64,000 bases of DNA from Castor canadensis (Eukaryota; Chordata; Mammalia; Rodentia; Castoridae): the NCBI RefSeq assembly GCF_047511655.1, contig NC_133386.1, positions 131,505,866 to 131,569,865 of the forward strand, written 5' to 3'. The stretch's first letter is position 1. Each line of letters starts with the position of its first letter. Of this stretch, positions 1 through 11,690 are shown piece after piece. Below the pieces are notes generated by a model that did not search any database, was not told the origin of the DNA, and was given only the letters and a program-made list of their open reading frames with translations. The position numbers were made by a program, and so were the translations under genes.

Positions 1-853
1 AAAGATCCCAAATCAATGACCTAATGATACATCTCAAACTCCTAGAAAAACAAGAACAAGCAAATCCCAAAACAAATAGAAGGAGAGAAATAATAAAAAT
101 AAGAGCTGAAATCAACGAAATAGAAACCAAAAAAACCATACAAAGAATTAATGAAACAAAAAGCTGGTTCTTTGAAAAAATAAACAAGATCGATAGACCC
201 CTGGCAAACCTGACTAAAATGAGGAGAGAAAAAACCCAAATTAGTACAATTAGGAATGCAAAAGGGGAGATAACAACAAACACCATGGAAGTCCAGGAAA
301 TCATCAGAGACTACTTTGAGAACCTATATTCAAATAAATTTGAAAATCTAAAAGAAATGGACAGATTTCTAGATACATATGATCATCCAAAACTGAACCA
401 AGAGGAAATTAATCACCTGAATAGACCTATAACACAAAATGAAATTGAAGCAGCAATCAAGAGTCTCCCAAAAAAGAAAAGTCCAGGACCTGATGGATTC
501 TGGCTGAATTCTATCAGACCTTTAAAGAAGAACTGATACCAACCCTCCTTAAACTGTTCCACGAAATAGAAAGGGAAGGAAAACTGCCAAACACATTTTA
601 TGAAGCCAGTATTACACTTATTCCAAAACCAGGCAAAGACACCTCCAAAAAGGAGAACTATAGGCCAATCTCCTTAATGAACATTGATGCAAAAATCCTC
701 AACAAAATAATGGCAAACCGAATTCAGCAACACATCAAAAAGATTATTCACCACGACCAAGTAGGCTTCATCCCAGGGATGCAGGGGTGGTTCAACATAT
801 GAAAATCAATAAATGTAATAAACCACATTAACAGAAGCAAAGACAAAAACCAC

Positions 854-1885
854 TTGATCATCTCAATAGATGCAGAAAAAGCCTTTGATAAGATCCAACA
901 TCATTTCATGATAAAAGCTCTAAGAAAACTAGGAATAGAAGGAAAGTTCCTCAACATTATAAAAGCTATATATGACAAACCTACAGCCAGCATTATAATT
1001 AACGGAGAAAAACTGAAACCATTCCCTCTAAAATCAGGAACCAGACAAGGATGCCCACTATCTCCACTCCTATTCAACATAGTACTGGAATTCCTAGCCA
1101 GAGCAATTAGGCAAGAAGAAGGAATAAAAGGAATACAAATAGGTAAAGAAACTGTCAAAATATCCCTATTTGCAGATGACATGATCCTATGCCTTAAAGA
1201 CCCAAGAAACTCTACTCAGAAGCTCCTAGACGCCATCAATAGCTATAGCAAGGTAGCAGGATATAAAATCAACATAGTAAAATCATTAGCATTTCTATAC
1301 ACTAACAATGAGCAAACTGAAAAAGAATGTATGAAAACAATTCCATTTACAATAGCCGCAAAAAAAAAAATCAAATACCTAGGTGTAAACCTAACAAAAG
1401 ATGTGAAAGACCTCTACAAGGAAAACTATACACTTCTGAAGAAAGAGATTGAGGAAGACTATAGAAAGTGGAGAGATCTCCCATGCTCATGGATTGGTAG
1501 AATCAACATAGTAAAAATGTCGATACTCCCCAAAGTAATCTACATGTTTAATGCAATTCCCATCAAAATTCCAATGACATTCATTAAAGAGATTGAAAAA
1601 TTTACCATTAAATTTATATGGAAACACAAGAGGCCACGAATAGCCAAGGCAATACTCAGTCAAAAGAACAATGATGGAGGTATCACAATACCCGACTTCA
1701 AACTATATTACAAAGCAATGACAATAAAAACAGCATGGTACTGGCACAAAAACAGACATGAAGACCAGTGGAACAGAATAGAGGACCCAGATATGAAGCC
1801 ACACAACTATAACCAACTTGTCTTTGACAAAGGCGTTAAAAATACACGATGGAGAAAAGACAGCCTCTTCAACAAAAACTGCTAG
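854..1885 (+). pseudogene. L1 ORF2 fragment: reverse transcriptase domain (inactive)
   Basis: Longest open stretch (343 residues) of the broken L1 ORF2. It contains the palm motifs of a non-LTR reverse transcriptase: SRQGCPLSP-like (here TRQGCPLSP), the FADD active-site box and the KYLGVNLT block. The start codon is just the first Met in an internal open stretch, not a real initiation site. The endonuclease domain is missing from the window and the frame is closed on both sides, so it is a dead copy. Confidence 0.9.
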
Positions 1886-2332
1886 GAAAACTGGTTAGCA
1901 GTCTGCAAAAAACTGAAACTAGATCCATGTATATCACCCTATACCAAGATTAACTCAAAATGGATCAAGGATCTTAATATCAGACCACAAACTCTAAAGT
2001 TGATACAGGAAAGAGTAGGAAATACTCTGGAGTTAGTAGGTATAGGTAAGAACTTTCTCAACGAAACTCCAGCAGCACAGCAACTAAGAGATAGCATAGA
2101 TAAATGGGACCTCATAAAACTGAAAAGCTTCTGTTCATCAAAAAAATGGTCTCTAAACTGAAGAGAACACCCACAGAGTGGGAGAAAATAATTTGCCAGC
2201 TACGCATCAGACGAAGGACTGATAACCAGAATATATAGGGAACTTAAAAAAGTAAATTCTCCCAAAACTAATGAACCAATAAAGAAATGGGCAAGTGAAC
2301 TCAACAGAACTTTCTCAAAAGATGAAATTCAG

Positions 2333-2929
2333 ATGGCCAAAAAACACATGAAAAAATGCTCACCACCTCTAGCAATAAAGGAAATGCAAATTAAAACCAC
2401 ACTAAGATTCCACCTCACCCCTGTTAGAATAGCCATCATCAGCAACACCACCAACAACAGGTGTTGGCGAGGATGTGGGGAAAAAGGAACCCTCTTACAC
2501 TGTTGGTGGGAATGTAGACTAGTACAACCACTCTGGAAAAAAATTTGGAGGCTACTTAAAAAGCTAGACATCGATCTACCATTTGATCCAGTAATACCAC
2601 TCTTGGGGATATACCCAAAAGACTGTTACTCCAGAGGCACCTGCACATCCATGTTTATTGCGGCACTATTCACAATAGCCAAGTTATGGAAACAGCCAAG
2701 ATGCCCCAGCACTGACGAATGGATTAAGAAAATGTGGTATCTATACACAATGGAATTTTATGCAGCCATCAAGAAGAACGAAATGTTATCATTCGCTGGT
2801 AAATGGATGGAATTGGAGAACATCATTCTGAGTGAGGTTAGCCTGGCCCAAAAGACCAAAAATCGTATGTTGTACCTCATATGTGGACATGAGATCAAGG
2901 GCAAACACAACAAGGGGATTGGACTTTGA
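2333..2929 (+). pseudogene. L1 ORF2 C-terminal fragment (inactive)
   Basis: 198-residue open stretch with the cysteine-containing C-terminal block of L1 ORF2 ([18 protein letters not shown]), followed by the [11 protein letters not shown] segment. It is cut off from the reverse-transcriptase part by frame breaks between 1886 and 2330. Confidence 0.85.
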
Positions 2930-3391
2930 GCACATGACAAAAGCGAGAGCACACAAGGGAGGGGTGAGGATAGGTAAGACACCTAAAAAACTAGCTAGCA
3001 TTTGTTGCCCTTAACGCAGAGAAACTAAAGCAGATACCTTAAAAGCAACTGAGGCCAATAGGAAAAGGGGAACAGGTACTAGAAAAAAGGTTAGATCAAA
3101 AAGAATTAACCTAGAAGGTAACACCCACGCACAGGAAATCAATGTGAGTCAATGCCCTGTATAGCTATCCTTATCTCAACCAGCAAAACCCCTTGTTCCT
3201 TCCTATTATTGCTTATACTCTCTCTACAACAAAATTAGAAATAAGGGCAAAATAGTTTCTGCTGGGTTTTGGGGGGGGAGAGGGAGGGGGCAGAGTGGGT
3301 GGTAAGGGAGGGGGTGGGGGCAGGGGGAAGAAATGAACCAAGCCTTGTATGCACATATGAATAATAAAAGAAAAAAAAAGAAAGAAAAAAA

Positions 3392-4282
3392 TGTGAGTGT
3401 AAAATCATACAACCTCTCTGGAAAAAGTCTGTCAGTTTCTAATAAAAAGAAACATATATCTAACCTATGTCTCAATTTTTCCAATCTTAGGTATTTATCT
3501 ATGACAAATGAAGCATATATCCATACACCAAAAAAAAATTGTTTCAGGAATGTTCGTAGCAGTTCTATGAACCACCCACAAACAAGAAAATGGGTTATCA
3601 AACTGTGTTGTATTCTAACAATGAACTAGCACCACATAGCAAGGCAGATGAATCTCAAAAACATTCTGCTGAGCAAAAGAAGCCTAACACCAAGTAGTAA
3701 GGGAAAAAAAATCAAAACTAGGCTTGCATTGGAGAGGAAGGGAAAGAGGAGATGGGAATAAACAGAGAAGGAGCTTGAGGAACTTTCCTGGTTGGTGGCA
3801 AAGCTTCATGTGTCTTGGTCTGTTTTATTTTCCCCTCTAGGAGACTAAGCCAGGGCCTCCTGGGCATGCTAAGCACACACACTAAGGGGGCACTCCACCA
3901 CTGGGCTCTACTACCTTGTCATGCAAAGTTCCATACCCTGATGGGGGTTCAGTTACATAGCTGTATGCCTTTCTTAAAATTCAGCAAATATAAACAAGAT
4001 TTGTGCATTACAATGAATGCAAATTTTACTTCAAAAGGAAAACACTTAAAGAACTGAACTTTAAATAATGGATATGAATGCTGAAGTAGGAAAGCATACA
4101 GATGTCTGCAATTTACTTTGAAATGAGTTAAAAAATAAAATAAATTGGACAGAGGAATAGATAAATGAATAGACAAGTGATAAAAATAGGAAAATGTTAA
4201 TAGTAGAATCTAGGTAAGTAGGTGGATGACTATTCACTGCAGAATGCTTCCAACTTGTTTTCACTTAAAAACCAATTTAACA
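3392..4282. other. Non-coding intronic stretch, nothing specific
   Basis: AT-rich sequence between the L1 tail and the first SINE. 3392-3700 resembles a worn L1 3'-side fragment (phrases such as the 'gaatgttcgtagcagttc' section). 3780-3960 looks like a decayed antisense SINE. No ORF or RNA gene is supported. Confidence 0.4.
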
Positions 4283-4504
4283 GCCAGGCACTGGTGGCTC
4301 ACCCCTGTAATCCCACAAAGGAGGCAGAGATCAAAAGGATCACAGTTTGAAGCCAGCCAGGGCAAGTAGTTCACAACCCTATCTCAAAAATACCCAACAC
4401 AAAAAATGGGCTGGTAGAGTGGCTCAAGTGGTTGAGTACCTGCCTAGCAAGTAGGAGGCCTTGAGTTCAACCCCCGCACTGACACACACACAAAAAAAAA
4501 AAAA
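4283..4504 (+). mobile_element. Compound B1-ID SINE
   Basis: Complete two-part retroposon: a 7SL/B1-like head (GGTGGCTCACCCCTGTAATCCC, then ...GGCAAGTAGTTC) joined to an ID/tRNA-like body with an A box (TGGCTCAAGTGG) and B box (GAGTTCAACCCC), ending in a CA- and A-rich tail. This is the commonest SINE type in the window. Confidence 0.85.
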
Positions 4505-4509
4505 CAAAG

Positions 4510-4595
4510 AACTAGAGGTGTAGCTCTATAGTGGAGTGATTGCCTAGCATACCTAAGACCTGAGGCCTTGGGTTTGATCCCCAGCACCAGGAGGA
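4510..4595 (+). mobile_element. ID-like SINE monomer
   Basis: tRNA-like body with GAGTGATTGCCTAGCATACC and GGTTTGATCCCCAGCACC; this B box (GGTTTGATCC) is nearer the classic rodent ID element. It sits directly after the preceding SINE tail. Confidence 0.7.
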
Positions 4596-4607
4596 AAGGA
4601 GGGACTC

Positions 4608-4790
4608 AAATGTCATCATTCTCATTTTATAGAAAATAAACTAATACAGAGAGTAAACAAGTGATTTGCCCAAAGTCACAAGCCTCAAATGCAGCAAAGA
4701 CCAGATAGAAAACTTGCTTCTGACTTCAAGTGCACTAGCCTCTCCATTATACTATGTACTTTCCGCCACAGTAAACATCTAGGACTCTTA
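4608..4790 (+). repeat. MIR/L2-like ancient repeat
   Basis: 'Ctcattttatagaaaataaac...gatttgcccaaagtcacaag' is the typical core of an ancient tRNA-type SINE (MIR) or L2 3' end. Confidence 0.5.
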
Positions 4791-5474
4791 TGCCATCATA
4801 AACTGTCTTGCTATCTCTTTTGGGCTCTATCATTTCACTAGGTAGTGATCTTCTGCACTACCTCAAACTCTCTAGGTGAGTTTTTTTCCCTATTGGCTGG
4901 GAAATAACTGACAAAGGAAAAGGCAGAACTCAAAAATCAAAGAAACGACTTAAATTTTAACCTAAAATAATAATGCATGGCCAAGACTTTCATTTAAATG
5001 TCTATTATCCTATGTATTCTAGCTCAGTGAAGTTCCTCAAATTACCATATACTATTCTTATTTACTCACACATCAATTATTATTCCATTTTTAAAAAATC
5101 AATCATTTTACCTAACATGTGTTTACAGATGACAGTTCTTCCTGATTAGTATCTCATAAGACCTTGGTAAATTCTAAGTGAAAATTAGACTTCAAAAGTC
5201 TTCAGCTACCTAACTTTGGTAATTATAGACTTGAGTCTAAAAGTTAGTTTGAACTTAGAAAAGGCATTAGGAGCAAGTAAGAATGGTTCTGAAATGAAAC
5301 ATGAGTTTCTTAAATGGAAAATCAATACCTAAACAGGTTTTCAAAGTTAGAAACCTAGGTTCTAGTACCTGCCCCAATTCTGAACAAGATCCTTACTGTT
5401 TTGAACCTGGTTTCCTTACAAATAGGGATAATATCCACACCTAACAAGGAAAAAGATGTGCTCTGCCAACTGTA

Positions 5475-5648
5475 AAACCTTGCTTCTCCAAGGGTATGTA
5501 GTCTCCAGACTAGCAGCATTGGAATCATTTGATAGTCTATAAGAACTGGACACTCTAAGACCACATTCCAATCTACTAAACTAGAATATATGTTTTAAGA
5601 TCCCCAAGTAATGCACAGTCACAGTAAAGTCTGAGGAACACTGCTCAA
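5475..5648 (+). mobile_element. MER5-like hAT DNA transposon remnant
   Basis: Starts around 'ccaagggtatgtagtctccag', passes through 'gcagcattggaatcatttgatag' and closes with 'gaggaacactgctc', matching the general layout of MER5-type elements. Confidence 0.45.
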
Positions 5649-5949
5649 AGCACTTTGTCAACATTAGGTATCTTCACCACAATAAAATCATTCGTCAGCT
5701 TTTGTTGTTCTGTGGAAGTCGGGTTAACTCATTAACAGTATGATATTAACAACACAGACATCATCTGCTTCAGCTATACAATTTACCAGACTCAGAAACT
5801 ATTGAATGTGAATTCTAGTTTAGGCTTTACTACTATTGTGCCACAGAGGGTTGGCCAAATCAATTTATTTCTCAAGGACTTTTTCCTTATTTTTAAAAAG
5901 AGGCCCCTGGACACACTAGGATCTGAAAAAGTCATAATAAAAAACCAAA

Positions 5950-6075
5950 GGATAGTATGGTAGTTAAGCACACGACTTTGGAATTAACTGGCTCTTGGGT
6001 CACTTAGGCTCTGCCATTTAGCAATGTGTGACCTTAGGCAATTTATTTTCCTAAAGTTTAATCTTTTTTCTTTTC
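5950..6075 (+). repeat. MIR remnant, 5' part
   Basis: 'Ggtagttaagcacacgactttgg...ctctgccatttagcaatgtgtgacc' is the MIR core. It is interrupted by the antisense SINE at 6079 and resumes after 6404 ('aaactgggattataattaatacc'). Confidence 0.65.
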
Positions 6076-6078
6076 CTC

Positions 6079-6402
6079 TTTTTTTTTTTTATGGTGGTAC
6101 TGGATTTTGAAGCCTAGGCAGGCACTTTACCACTTGAGACACACTCTCAGCCCTTTTTTGCTTTAGTTATTCTTCAAATACGGTTCTGTTTTTGCCTAAG
6201 GCTGGCTTTGGACTCTAGTCCTCCTACCTATGCCTTCTTCATAGCTGGGACTACGGAGGTAAGCAACTATATGCAGCTTATTTGTTAAGATGGGGGGAGG
6301 GGCCTCACCAACCGTTTGCCCAGGCTGTCCTTGAACCAAGATCCTACCAATCTCTGCCTCCCCAGAAGCTGGGATATTACAGTGTAAGCTACTGTGCCTG
6401 GC
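6079..6402 (-). mobile_element. Long compound SINE (ID + two B1-like units), antisense
   Basis: Poly-T, then an antisense ID-like unit, then two antisense B1-like units (first ending near 6275, second 6300-6402, 'gcctgtgcctggc'). At about 325 bp it is longer than the usual 220-bp SINE here. It is inserted in a MIR. Confidence 0.75.
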
Positions 6403-6500
6403 TACACTTCATGTAAAACTGGGATTATAATTAATACCTACTTCAGAATCAAGCAGTATGGCAAATGAATACACTGCTAAGTAACTTTTTCAGAGTGATA
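6403..6500 (+). repeat. MIR remnant, 3' part
   Basis: Continuation of the MIR split by the SINE at 6079-6402: 'aaactgggattataattaatacctacttcag'. Confidence 0.55.
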
Positions 6501-6739
6501 AAAAGAGTATATGTTAGATAGCAATTTAGACAAAAGCACTGGCCACAAGAGGAAGAAAATCATTTGTAATTACTCTTCCCAAATCCAGCTGACCAACTCT
6601 GTTACATCAGAGTAGCCCACAGACACTTGGGGGCTATCTTAGGATGCTTTGAAGTGAGCCTCTCACCTAAAGCTTAATCCTTTCTTTACTCAAGAGCTGC
6701 ACCCTAGGCATCTGATAAAACCTGGAGCTGGGAGTTTCA

Positions 6740-6984
6740 CACTGGTAACTTAACAAGACAAAGACCCAGGCCCAGGAGTCCCTTCTAAAGGGGCCAAACA
6801 CTGGGAGCTGAGAATTCTTCAATGAATATTCCAGCTCCAAATACTGGAATACTTTCTGTAGAGATCCGCTTTTAGTCTATTGAAAGTATGTATTCCTTCC
6901 CTAATAAACTTTACTATCAATTTAGCTGTATTTTCACCTCTTGCCTGCCTGAATTCTTCTCTCACCCGAAGCAAGAAATGAGGT
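6740..6984 (+). mobile_element. Possible LTR remnant
   Basis: The AATAAA at 6901-6907, followed by 'ctttactatcaatttagctg' and 'cctgaattcttctctcacccgaagcaag', resembles the polyadenylation/U5 end of an endogenous retrovirus LTR. The left boundary is uncertain and no internal sequence is seen. Confidence 0.35.
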
Positions 6985-7130
6985 ACAGACCAGTGTTAGA
7001 CTTGACTGGGATGGTGGTTACACAGGTATATACACCTGTAGAGACTTTTCAAACTATGCATTTTAAACCAATTGCTACATCAGAGTATCCCACTGCATGC
7101 ACTTTATTATAAATAAATTATAGCTCAAAA
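6985..7130 (+). mobile_element. Old L1 3' end fragment, sense
   Basis: 'Gggatggtggttacacaggtatatacacctgtag...ctttattataaataaattatagctc' is the 3' UTR end of an old mammalian L1. Confidence 0.6.
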
Positions 7131-7660
7131 AGCTAATTGTAAAAGTAAAAAAGAGCCCAAGAAGGGGGGGAGTGAAGAGGCTGAGAACATGCTTTGAGTG
7201 AGCATGAGTTCAAAATCACATCTTATCACTAGAAATGTAGAAAACTTTGGACAAATTATTTATCCCTTTCCTGCCCTAAATTCCCAGATCTCTTAAGAGG
7301 ATCCAAACTTAAAAGAATATCTTAAAAGAGTTTTAAGGATTATAACAAGGGTTCTTATCAGATAGTACACACAAGAACATTGCACATTAAACTCCATAAA
7401 TGTTAACTATTAATATTTCTATTTGCTATTTTCAATGTTTCAAAAATCATACTTATCCAAGAAGACTGCAATGAAAATATGGTGTTTTACTTTGGACTAG
7501 AATTACATCAATCCATTGAGGTAATTAGTGACTAGCTCATATGGATCAATATAGTGTGGTAACACTGACTAGAGCTCATCTGACTGACAGTTACATGTGC
7601 CTTTGACTAAAAAAAGGGATAAAAGTGCATTAACAATTACAATTTATTTAGAATAAAAAT
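7131..7660. other. Unassigned intronic stretch
   Basis: AT-rich. 7190-7400 has a possible MIR-like section ('gggttcttatcagatagtacac'). Nothing else is recognised. Confidence 0.3.
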
Positions 7661-7664
7661 AACT

Positions 7665-9797
7665 TTTCTTTTTTTAAATTTTTATTATAAGTATTAGTTG
7701 TACAAAGGGATTTCATTGTAATGTTTCCATATATGCATTCAGTCTACCCTGATTAAACTTACCCCCTCTATTACTTTCCCTCATTCCCTTCCCTGCTCTT
7801 AAAAGAAGTTAAACAGATTTCATTGTTCTATTTTCATACATGTATATAGAGTACTTCAACCATGTTCACCATTCTATACCCTCTCCTTTCATCTCCCCAT
7901 CCACTGGTATCCGCCCCCAGACAGAACCTGTTTTACATTCCTGTCATCCACCCCCCTCACTCCATGCCCCCACTCCCCACTGTACTGGGGCTTGAACTCA
8001 GGGCCTACACCTTGATGTCTCAACAGCCCTCTTGTGTGAAGGGTTTTTTTGAGATAGGGTCTCTTGAACTATTTACTCAGGCTGGCTTCAAACCTCAGTC
8101 TTCCTGATTTCTTCCACCTGAGTGCCTAGGATTTTAGGAATGAACCATCGGTGCCTGGCCCTGTCATTCATTTTTAAGGACTATATGCCACATGAAAGAG
8201 AACATTTGTCTTTTCAGCCTATTTAGCTTAACATGATGATCTCTAGTTCCATTGATTCTCCTGCAAACAACATTAACCCCATTATTCTTTATGGCTGAAT
8301 AATACCCTATTGTGTGTATATACTACATTTCCTTTATCCATTCATCAGCTGATAGTCTGATTCGGTATTTTGGCTATTATGAATACTACTGCTATAAACA
8401 TGGGTGTGCAGGTATCCAGACTGTATACTGACTTGCACTCTTCAGATACATATCTGCAGGAGTGGTACAGTATGGTCACATGGTGGTTCTATCTTTAGGT
8501 TTTTAAGGAACCTCTGTACTGACTTCCATCGTATGCTGCACTAATTTGCATTTCCACCAACTGCGTATAAGGGTTTCTTTTCCCCGACATCTTCACCAGT
8601 GTTTGTTGTGTTCTTGATGACAGCCTTTCTGACTGGGGTGAAAATGAACTCTCTCAGTGACATTTTGACTTGCATTTCCTTTATGGTTAAGAATACTGAA
8701 CATTTTGTCATCTATTTATTAGCCATTTGTATTTCTTTTGAGAACTCACCATTCAATCAGTTTGCCCATTTATTAATTGGATTGTTTGTTCCTTTGGTGA
8801 TTAATCTTTTGAGCTCTTTATATATTCTGAATTTTAATTTTCTGACCCACGAATAGCTTGCAAAGATTTTTCTCTCATCCTGTGGGTTTTCTCTTGATTC
8901 TGGAATTTGGGTTGTCTCTTAATTTCCTTTGGTGTGCAGAAGCTTTTTAAGCTGATGCAATTCCATTTGTCAATTCTTGCTTTTAGATCCTGAGTAACTG
9001 AGTAGAAAGTAATTGCCCATGCCTAAAAGTGTTTTCTCATAGTAGTTTCAAAGTTTTAGGACTTACATTTAGATCTTGTATCCATTTTGAAATGATTTTT
9101 GTACGGCATGAGACAGAGGATCTAGTTTCAATCTTCTACATGTGGATATTGTTTTCCCAACACCATTTGTTGAAGCAATTTTCTTTTTACCAAAAAAAGA
9201 AAGATTTTTTGTCAAAAATCAGATGACTAGCTTTGTGGGGTTATTTCTGAATCTTCTGTTCTACTCCATTGGTCTATGTATCTGTTTCTGTGCCGGACCA
9301 TGCTGATTTTGTTACTATGGCTCCGTAGCATAATTTTGCAATCAAATATTATGATGCCTCCAAGCACTGCTCTTTTTGCTCAACGATGCTTTCACTATTC
9401 GGGGTCTTTTTTGCTTCCAAAAAATTTTAGGATTGATTTTTCTATTTCTGTGAAAAAGGAGATTGGAATTTTGATGGGGATTACACTGAAATCTGTAGAT
9501 TTCTTTCAGTAGAACAGCATTTTCACAATATTAATTCTGCTTATCCATGAACATGAGAGATTTTTCCATCATCTAGTATCTTCTTCAATTTCTTTCCTCA
9601 GTGTTTTATAGTTCTCTTTGTAAAGTTCTTTCACTTCCTTTGTTTAGGTTTATTCATAATATTGTTGAGGCTATTGTGAATGGTATTGTTTTCCTGATTT
9701 CTCAGGCTGTTCATTATTGATATACAGAAAAGCAACTGGTTTTTTAATGTTGTTTTTGTATCCTGCTACTTTGCTGAAAGTGTTCATCAGCTCTAAG
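7665..9797 (-). mobile_element. LINE-1, antisense, 3' part (first segment)
   Basis: The reverse strand reads L1 ORF2 and 3' end; the plus strand shows 'gctgaataataccctattgtgtg', 'ccaacaccatttgttgaag', and 'catgagagatttttccatc'. All frames are broken. It is older than the L1 at 1-3391 (many more stops). It carries an antisense SINE (7981-8160) and is split at 9798-9810 by a younger sense L1 fragment, resuming at 10353. Confidence 0.88.
7981..8160 (-). mobile_element. Compound B1-ID SINE, antisense, inside L1
   Basis: 'Tgtactggggcttgaactcagg' (antisense B box) followed by the antisense B1 head ending 'gtgcctggcc'. The ID part is shortened. Flanked by a repeated 'ctgtcat' just before and after ('cctgtcatccacc' / 'cctgtcattcatt'). 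Confidence 0.8.
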
Positions 9798-9810
9798 AGT
9801 TTTTGGTGGA

Positions 9811-10352
9811 AAAACGTATGTTCTCCCTCATCTGCGGACATTAGATCAAGGGCAAACACAACAAGGGGATTGGACTATGAGCACATGATAAAAGCGAGAG
9901 TACACAAGGGAGGGGTGAGGATAGGTAAGACACCTAAAAAACTAGCTAGCATTTGTTGCCCTCAACGCAGAGAAACTAAAGCAGATACCTTAAAAGCAAC
10001 TGAGGCCAATAGGAAAAGGGGACCAGGAACTAGAGAAAAGGTTAGATCAAAAAGAATTAACCTAGAAGGTAACACACATGCACAGGGAATCAATGTGAGT
10101 CAATGCCCTGTATAGCTATCCTTATCTCAACCAGCAAAACCCCTTGTTCCTTCCTATTATTGCTTATACTCTCTCTTCAACAAAATTAAGAGATAAGGGC
10201 AAAATAGTTTATGCTGGGTATTGAGGGGGGCGGGAGAGGGAGGGGGCGGAGTGGGTGGTAAGGGAGGGGGTGGGGGCAGGGGAGAGAAGTGACCCAAGCC
10301 TTGTATGCACATATGAATAATAAAACAATAAAAAGTTACTGAAAAAAAAAAA
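9811..10352 (+). mobile_element. 5'-truncated LINE-1 3' end inserted into antisense L1
   Basis: Sense L1 3' UTR from 'cgtatgttctccctc' to AATAATAAAACAATAAAAA, then a short non-A stretch GTTACTG and an A tail. It is bracketed by perfect target-site duplications AGTTTTTGGTGGA at 9798-9810 and 10353-10365, so it is a genuine retrotransposition event into the older L1. The 3' UTR holds a G-run cluster at 10224-10290. Confidence 0.92.
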
Positions 10353-10690
10353 AGTTTTTGGTGGAGTCTCTGGGGTCCTTTAAATATAGGACCAGTTCAT
10401 CTGCAAAGAGGAATAATTGACTTCTTCCTTTCCTACTTGTATCCCTTTCATTTCTCTTGCCTTACTGCTCTGGCTAAGAATTGTAGCACTATATTGAATA
10501 AGAGCAGGTGAAATGGACATCCTTGTCTCTTTCCTGACTTTAGAGAAAATGAGTTTCAGTTTTTCCCCATTTAAGACAATGTGTGCTTGTCTTAGGTTTA
10601 TCATACATTGCCTTTACTATGTTGAGGTATGTTTCTTCTCTTCCTAGTTTCTTCAAGGCTTTTATCACAAAGGGATCCTAAATTCTGTCA
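10353..10690 (-). mobile_element. LINE-1, antisense (second segment of the split copy)
   Basis: Continues the L1 at 7665-9797 ('gaggaataattgacttcttcc', 'gaataagagcaggtgaaatgg', 'tcttcaaggcttttatcac'), encoding the reverse-transcriptase region in reverse, all broken. Starts with the second copy of the TSD. Confidence 0.85.
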
Positions 10691-10769
10691 AAGGTATAAA
10701 TTATAATTTATGAAAATGATAATACATTCATGGAGCCTATAAAAAACAAGCAGCTTCCTTCTGATGGGA

Positions 10770-11295
10770 GTTAAGAGAGTTGTTATATTACAACATGATC
10801 CAAAAATTTTACTTTAGGGACTTACAAATATATTTGTATACCCATGTTCACAACAGCACCATTTATAGTAGCCATGAGGTAGAAACAACCTAAGTGTCCA
10901 TCAATGGAAGAAAGGATAAAGAAAAAGTGGTATGTACAATACTGAAAAATTATACAACCTAAAAAAAAGGAAAGAGCTGGTGGAATGGCTCAAGGTATAA
11001 TAGCACCTGCCCAGCAAGTGTGAGGCCCTGGGTTCAAATCCCAGTACTGTCAAATACAAAAACAGCATTAAAAAAGGAAAGAAATTCTGAAACTCGAGGA
11101 CATTATGCTAAATGAAAAAAACATAGTCACAAAAAAGACAAATTTATATATATTATTTCTCTTATCTGAAGTATCTAAAAGTAGTTAAATTCATAGAGAC
11201 AGAAAATAGAAGGGTGGTTGTCAGGAACTGAGAAGAGGAAATGGGGAGTTGTTTAAAGGGTACAGAGTTTCATTTTGGGGGGGCTTTTGAGAGGT
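10770..11295 (+). mobile_element. Old LINE-1 3' end, sense, first part
   Basis: 'Cacaacagcaccatttatagtagccatg', 'gtccatcaatggaagaaagg' and 'ggtggttgtcaggaactgag' are an old L1 ORF2 end and 3' UTR. Interrupted by an ID SINE (10974-11077) and an antisense SINE (11300-11532). Confidence 0.75.
10974..11077 (+). mobile_element. ID SINE monomer
   Basis: 'Gagctggtggaatggctcaagg', 'tgaggccctgggttcaaatcccagtac' plus A-rich tail. Inserted in the old L1. Confidence 0.8.
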
Positions 11296-11299
11296 TGTG

Positions 11300-11532
11300 T
11301 TTTGTTTGGGTTTTTTTTGCCGGTACTGGGGTTTGAACTCAGGGCCTCATGTTTCCTAGGCAAGCACTCTACCACTTGAGCCATTCTACCAGCCCTTTTT
11401 GCGTTATGTAAATTTTTGAGATAAGGTCTTTTTTTTTTTGGTCTGGTCTTGCTTTTTGCCTTCAACAGTGATCCTCATGACCTCTGCCTCCTGAGTAGTT
11501 AGGATTACAGGAATAGGCCACCAGCGCCCAGC
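11300..11532 (-). mobile_element. Compound B1-ID SINE, antisense
   Basis: Full two-part element read in reverse, poly-T side left. The flanks 'agagtttcattttg' (before) and 'agagtttcagtttt' (after) look like its target-site duplication in the old L1 3' UTR. Confidence 0.85.
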
Positions 11533-11690
11533 TTAGAGTTTCAGTTTTCTAAGATGGAAAAAGTTCTAAAGATTGACTGTATATCAATACAAACATACAA
11601 AACACTACTGAACTATTACGTACACTGGAAATGGTTAAGATGATGAAAAGTTCCTGTTATGTGTATTTTTCCACAATTAAAAAACTAATT
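11533..11690 (+). mobile_element. Old LINE-1 3' end, sense, last part
   Basis: 'Gatggaaaaagttctaaagattg...ccacaattaaaaaac' is the last ~150 bp of an old L1 3' UTR. Confidence 0.65.

Larger units (their letters stand above)
1..3391 (+). mobile_element. LINE-1, sense, ORF2 3' half plus 3' UTR (broken)
   Basis: Retrotransposon running off the left window edge. The reading frame around 24-536 matches the stretch between the endonuclease and reverse transcriptase. The frame 854-1885 carries the reverse-transcriptase core, with the catalytic FADD box at 1169-1180 and a PLSPLLFN block before it. The frame 2333-2929 is the C-terminal domain. The frames are separated by in-frame stops and shifts (near 536-850 and 1886-2330), so no intact ORF2 exists. 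A G-rich 3' UTR follows (3271-3330), then AATAATAAAA and an A-rich tail to about 3391. It lies antisense to ACER3 within intron 1. Confidence 0.93.

Noticed and set aside
4283-4504. tRNA gene suggested by A- and B-box-like motifs in ID units
   Set aside because: Motifs belong to SINE bodies with A tails and no cloverleaf; same for every ID copy in the window.
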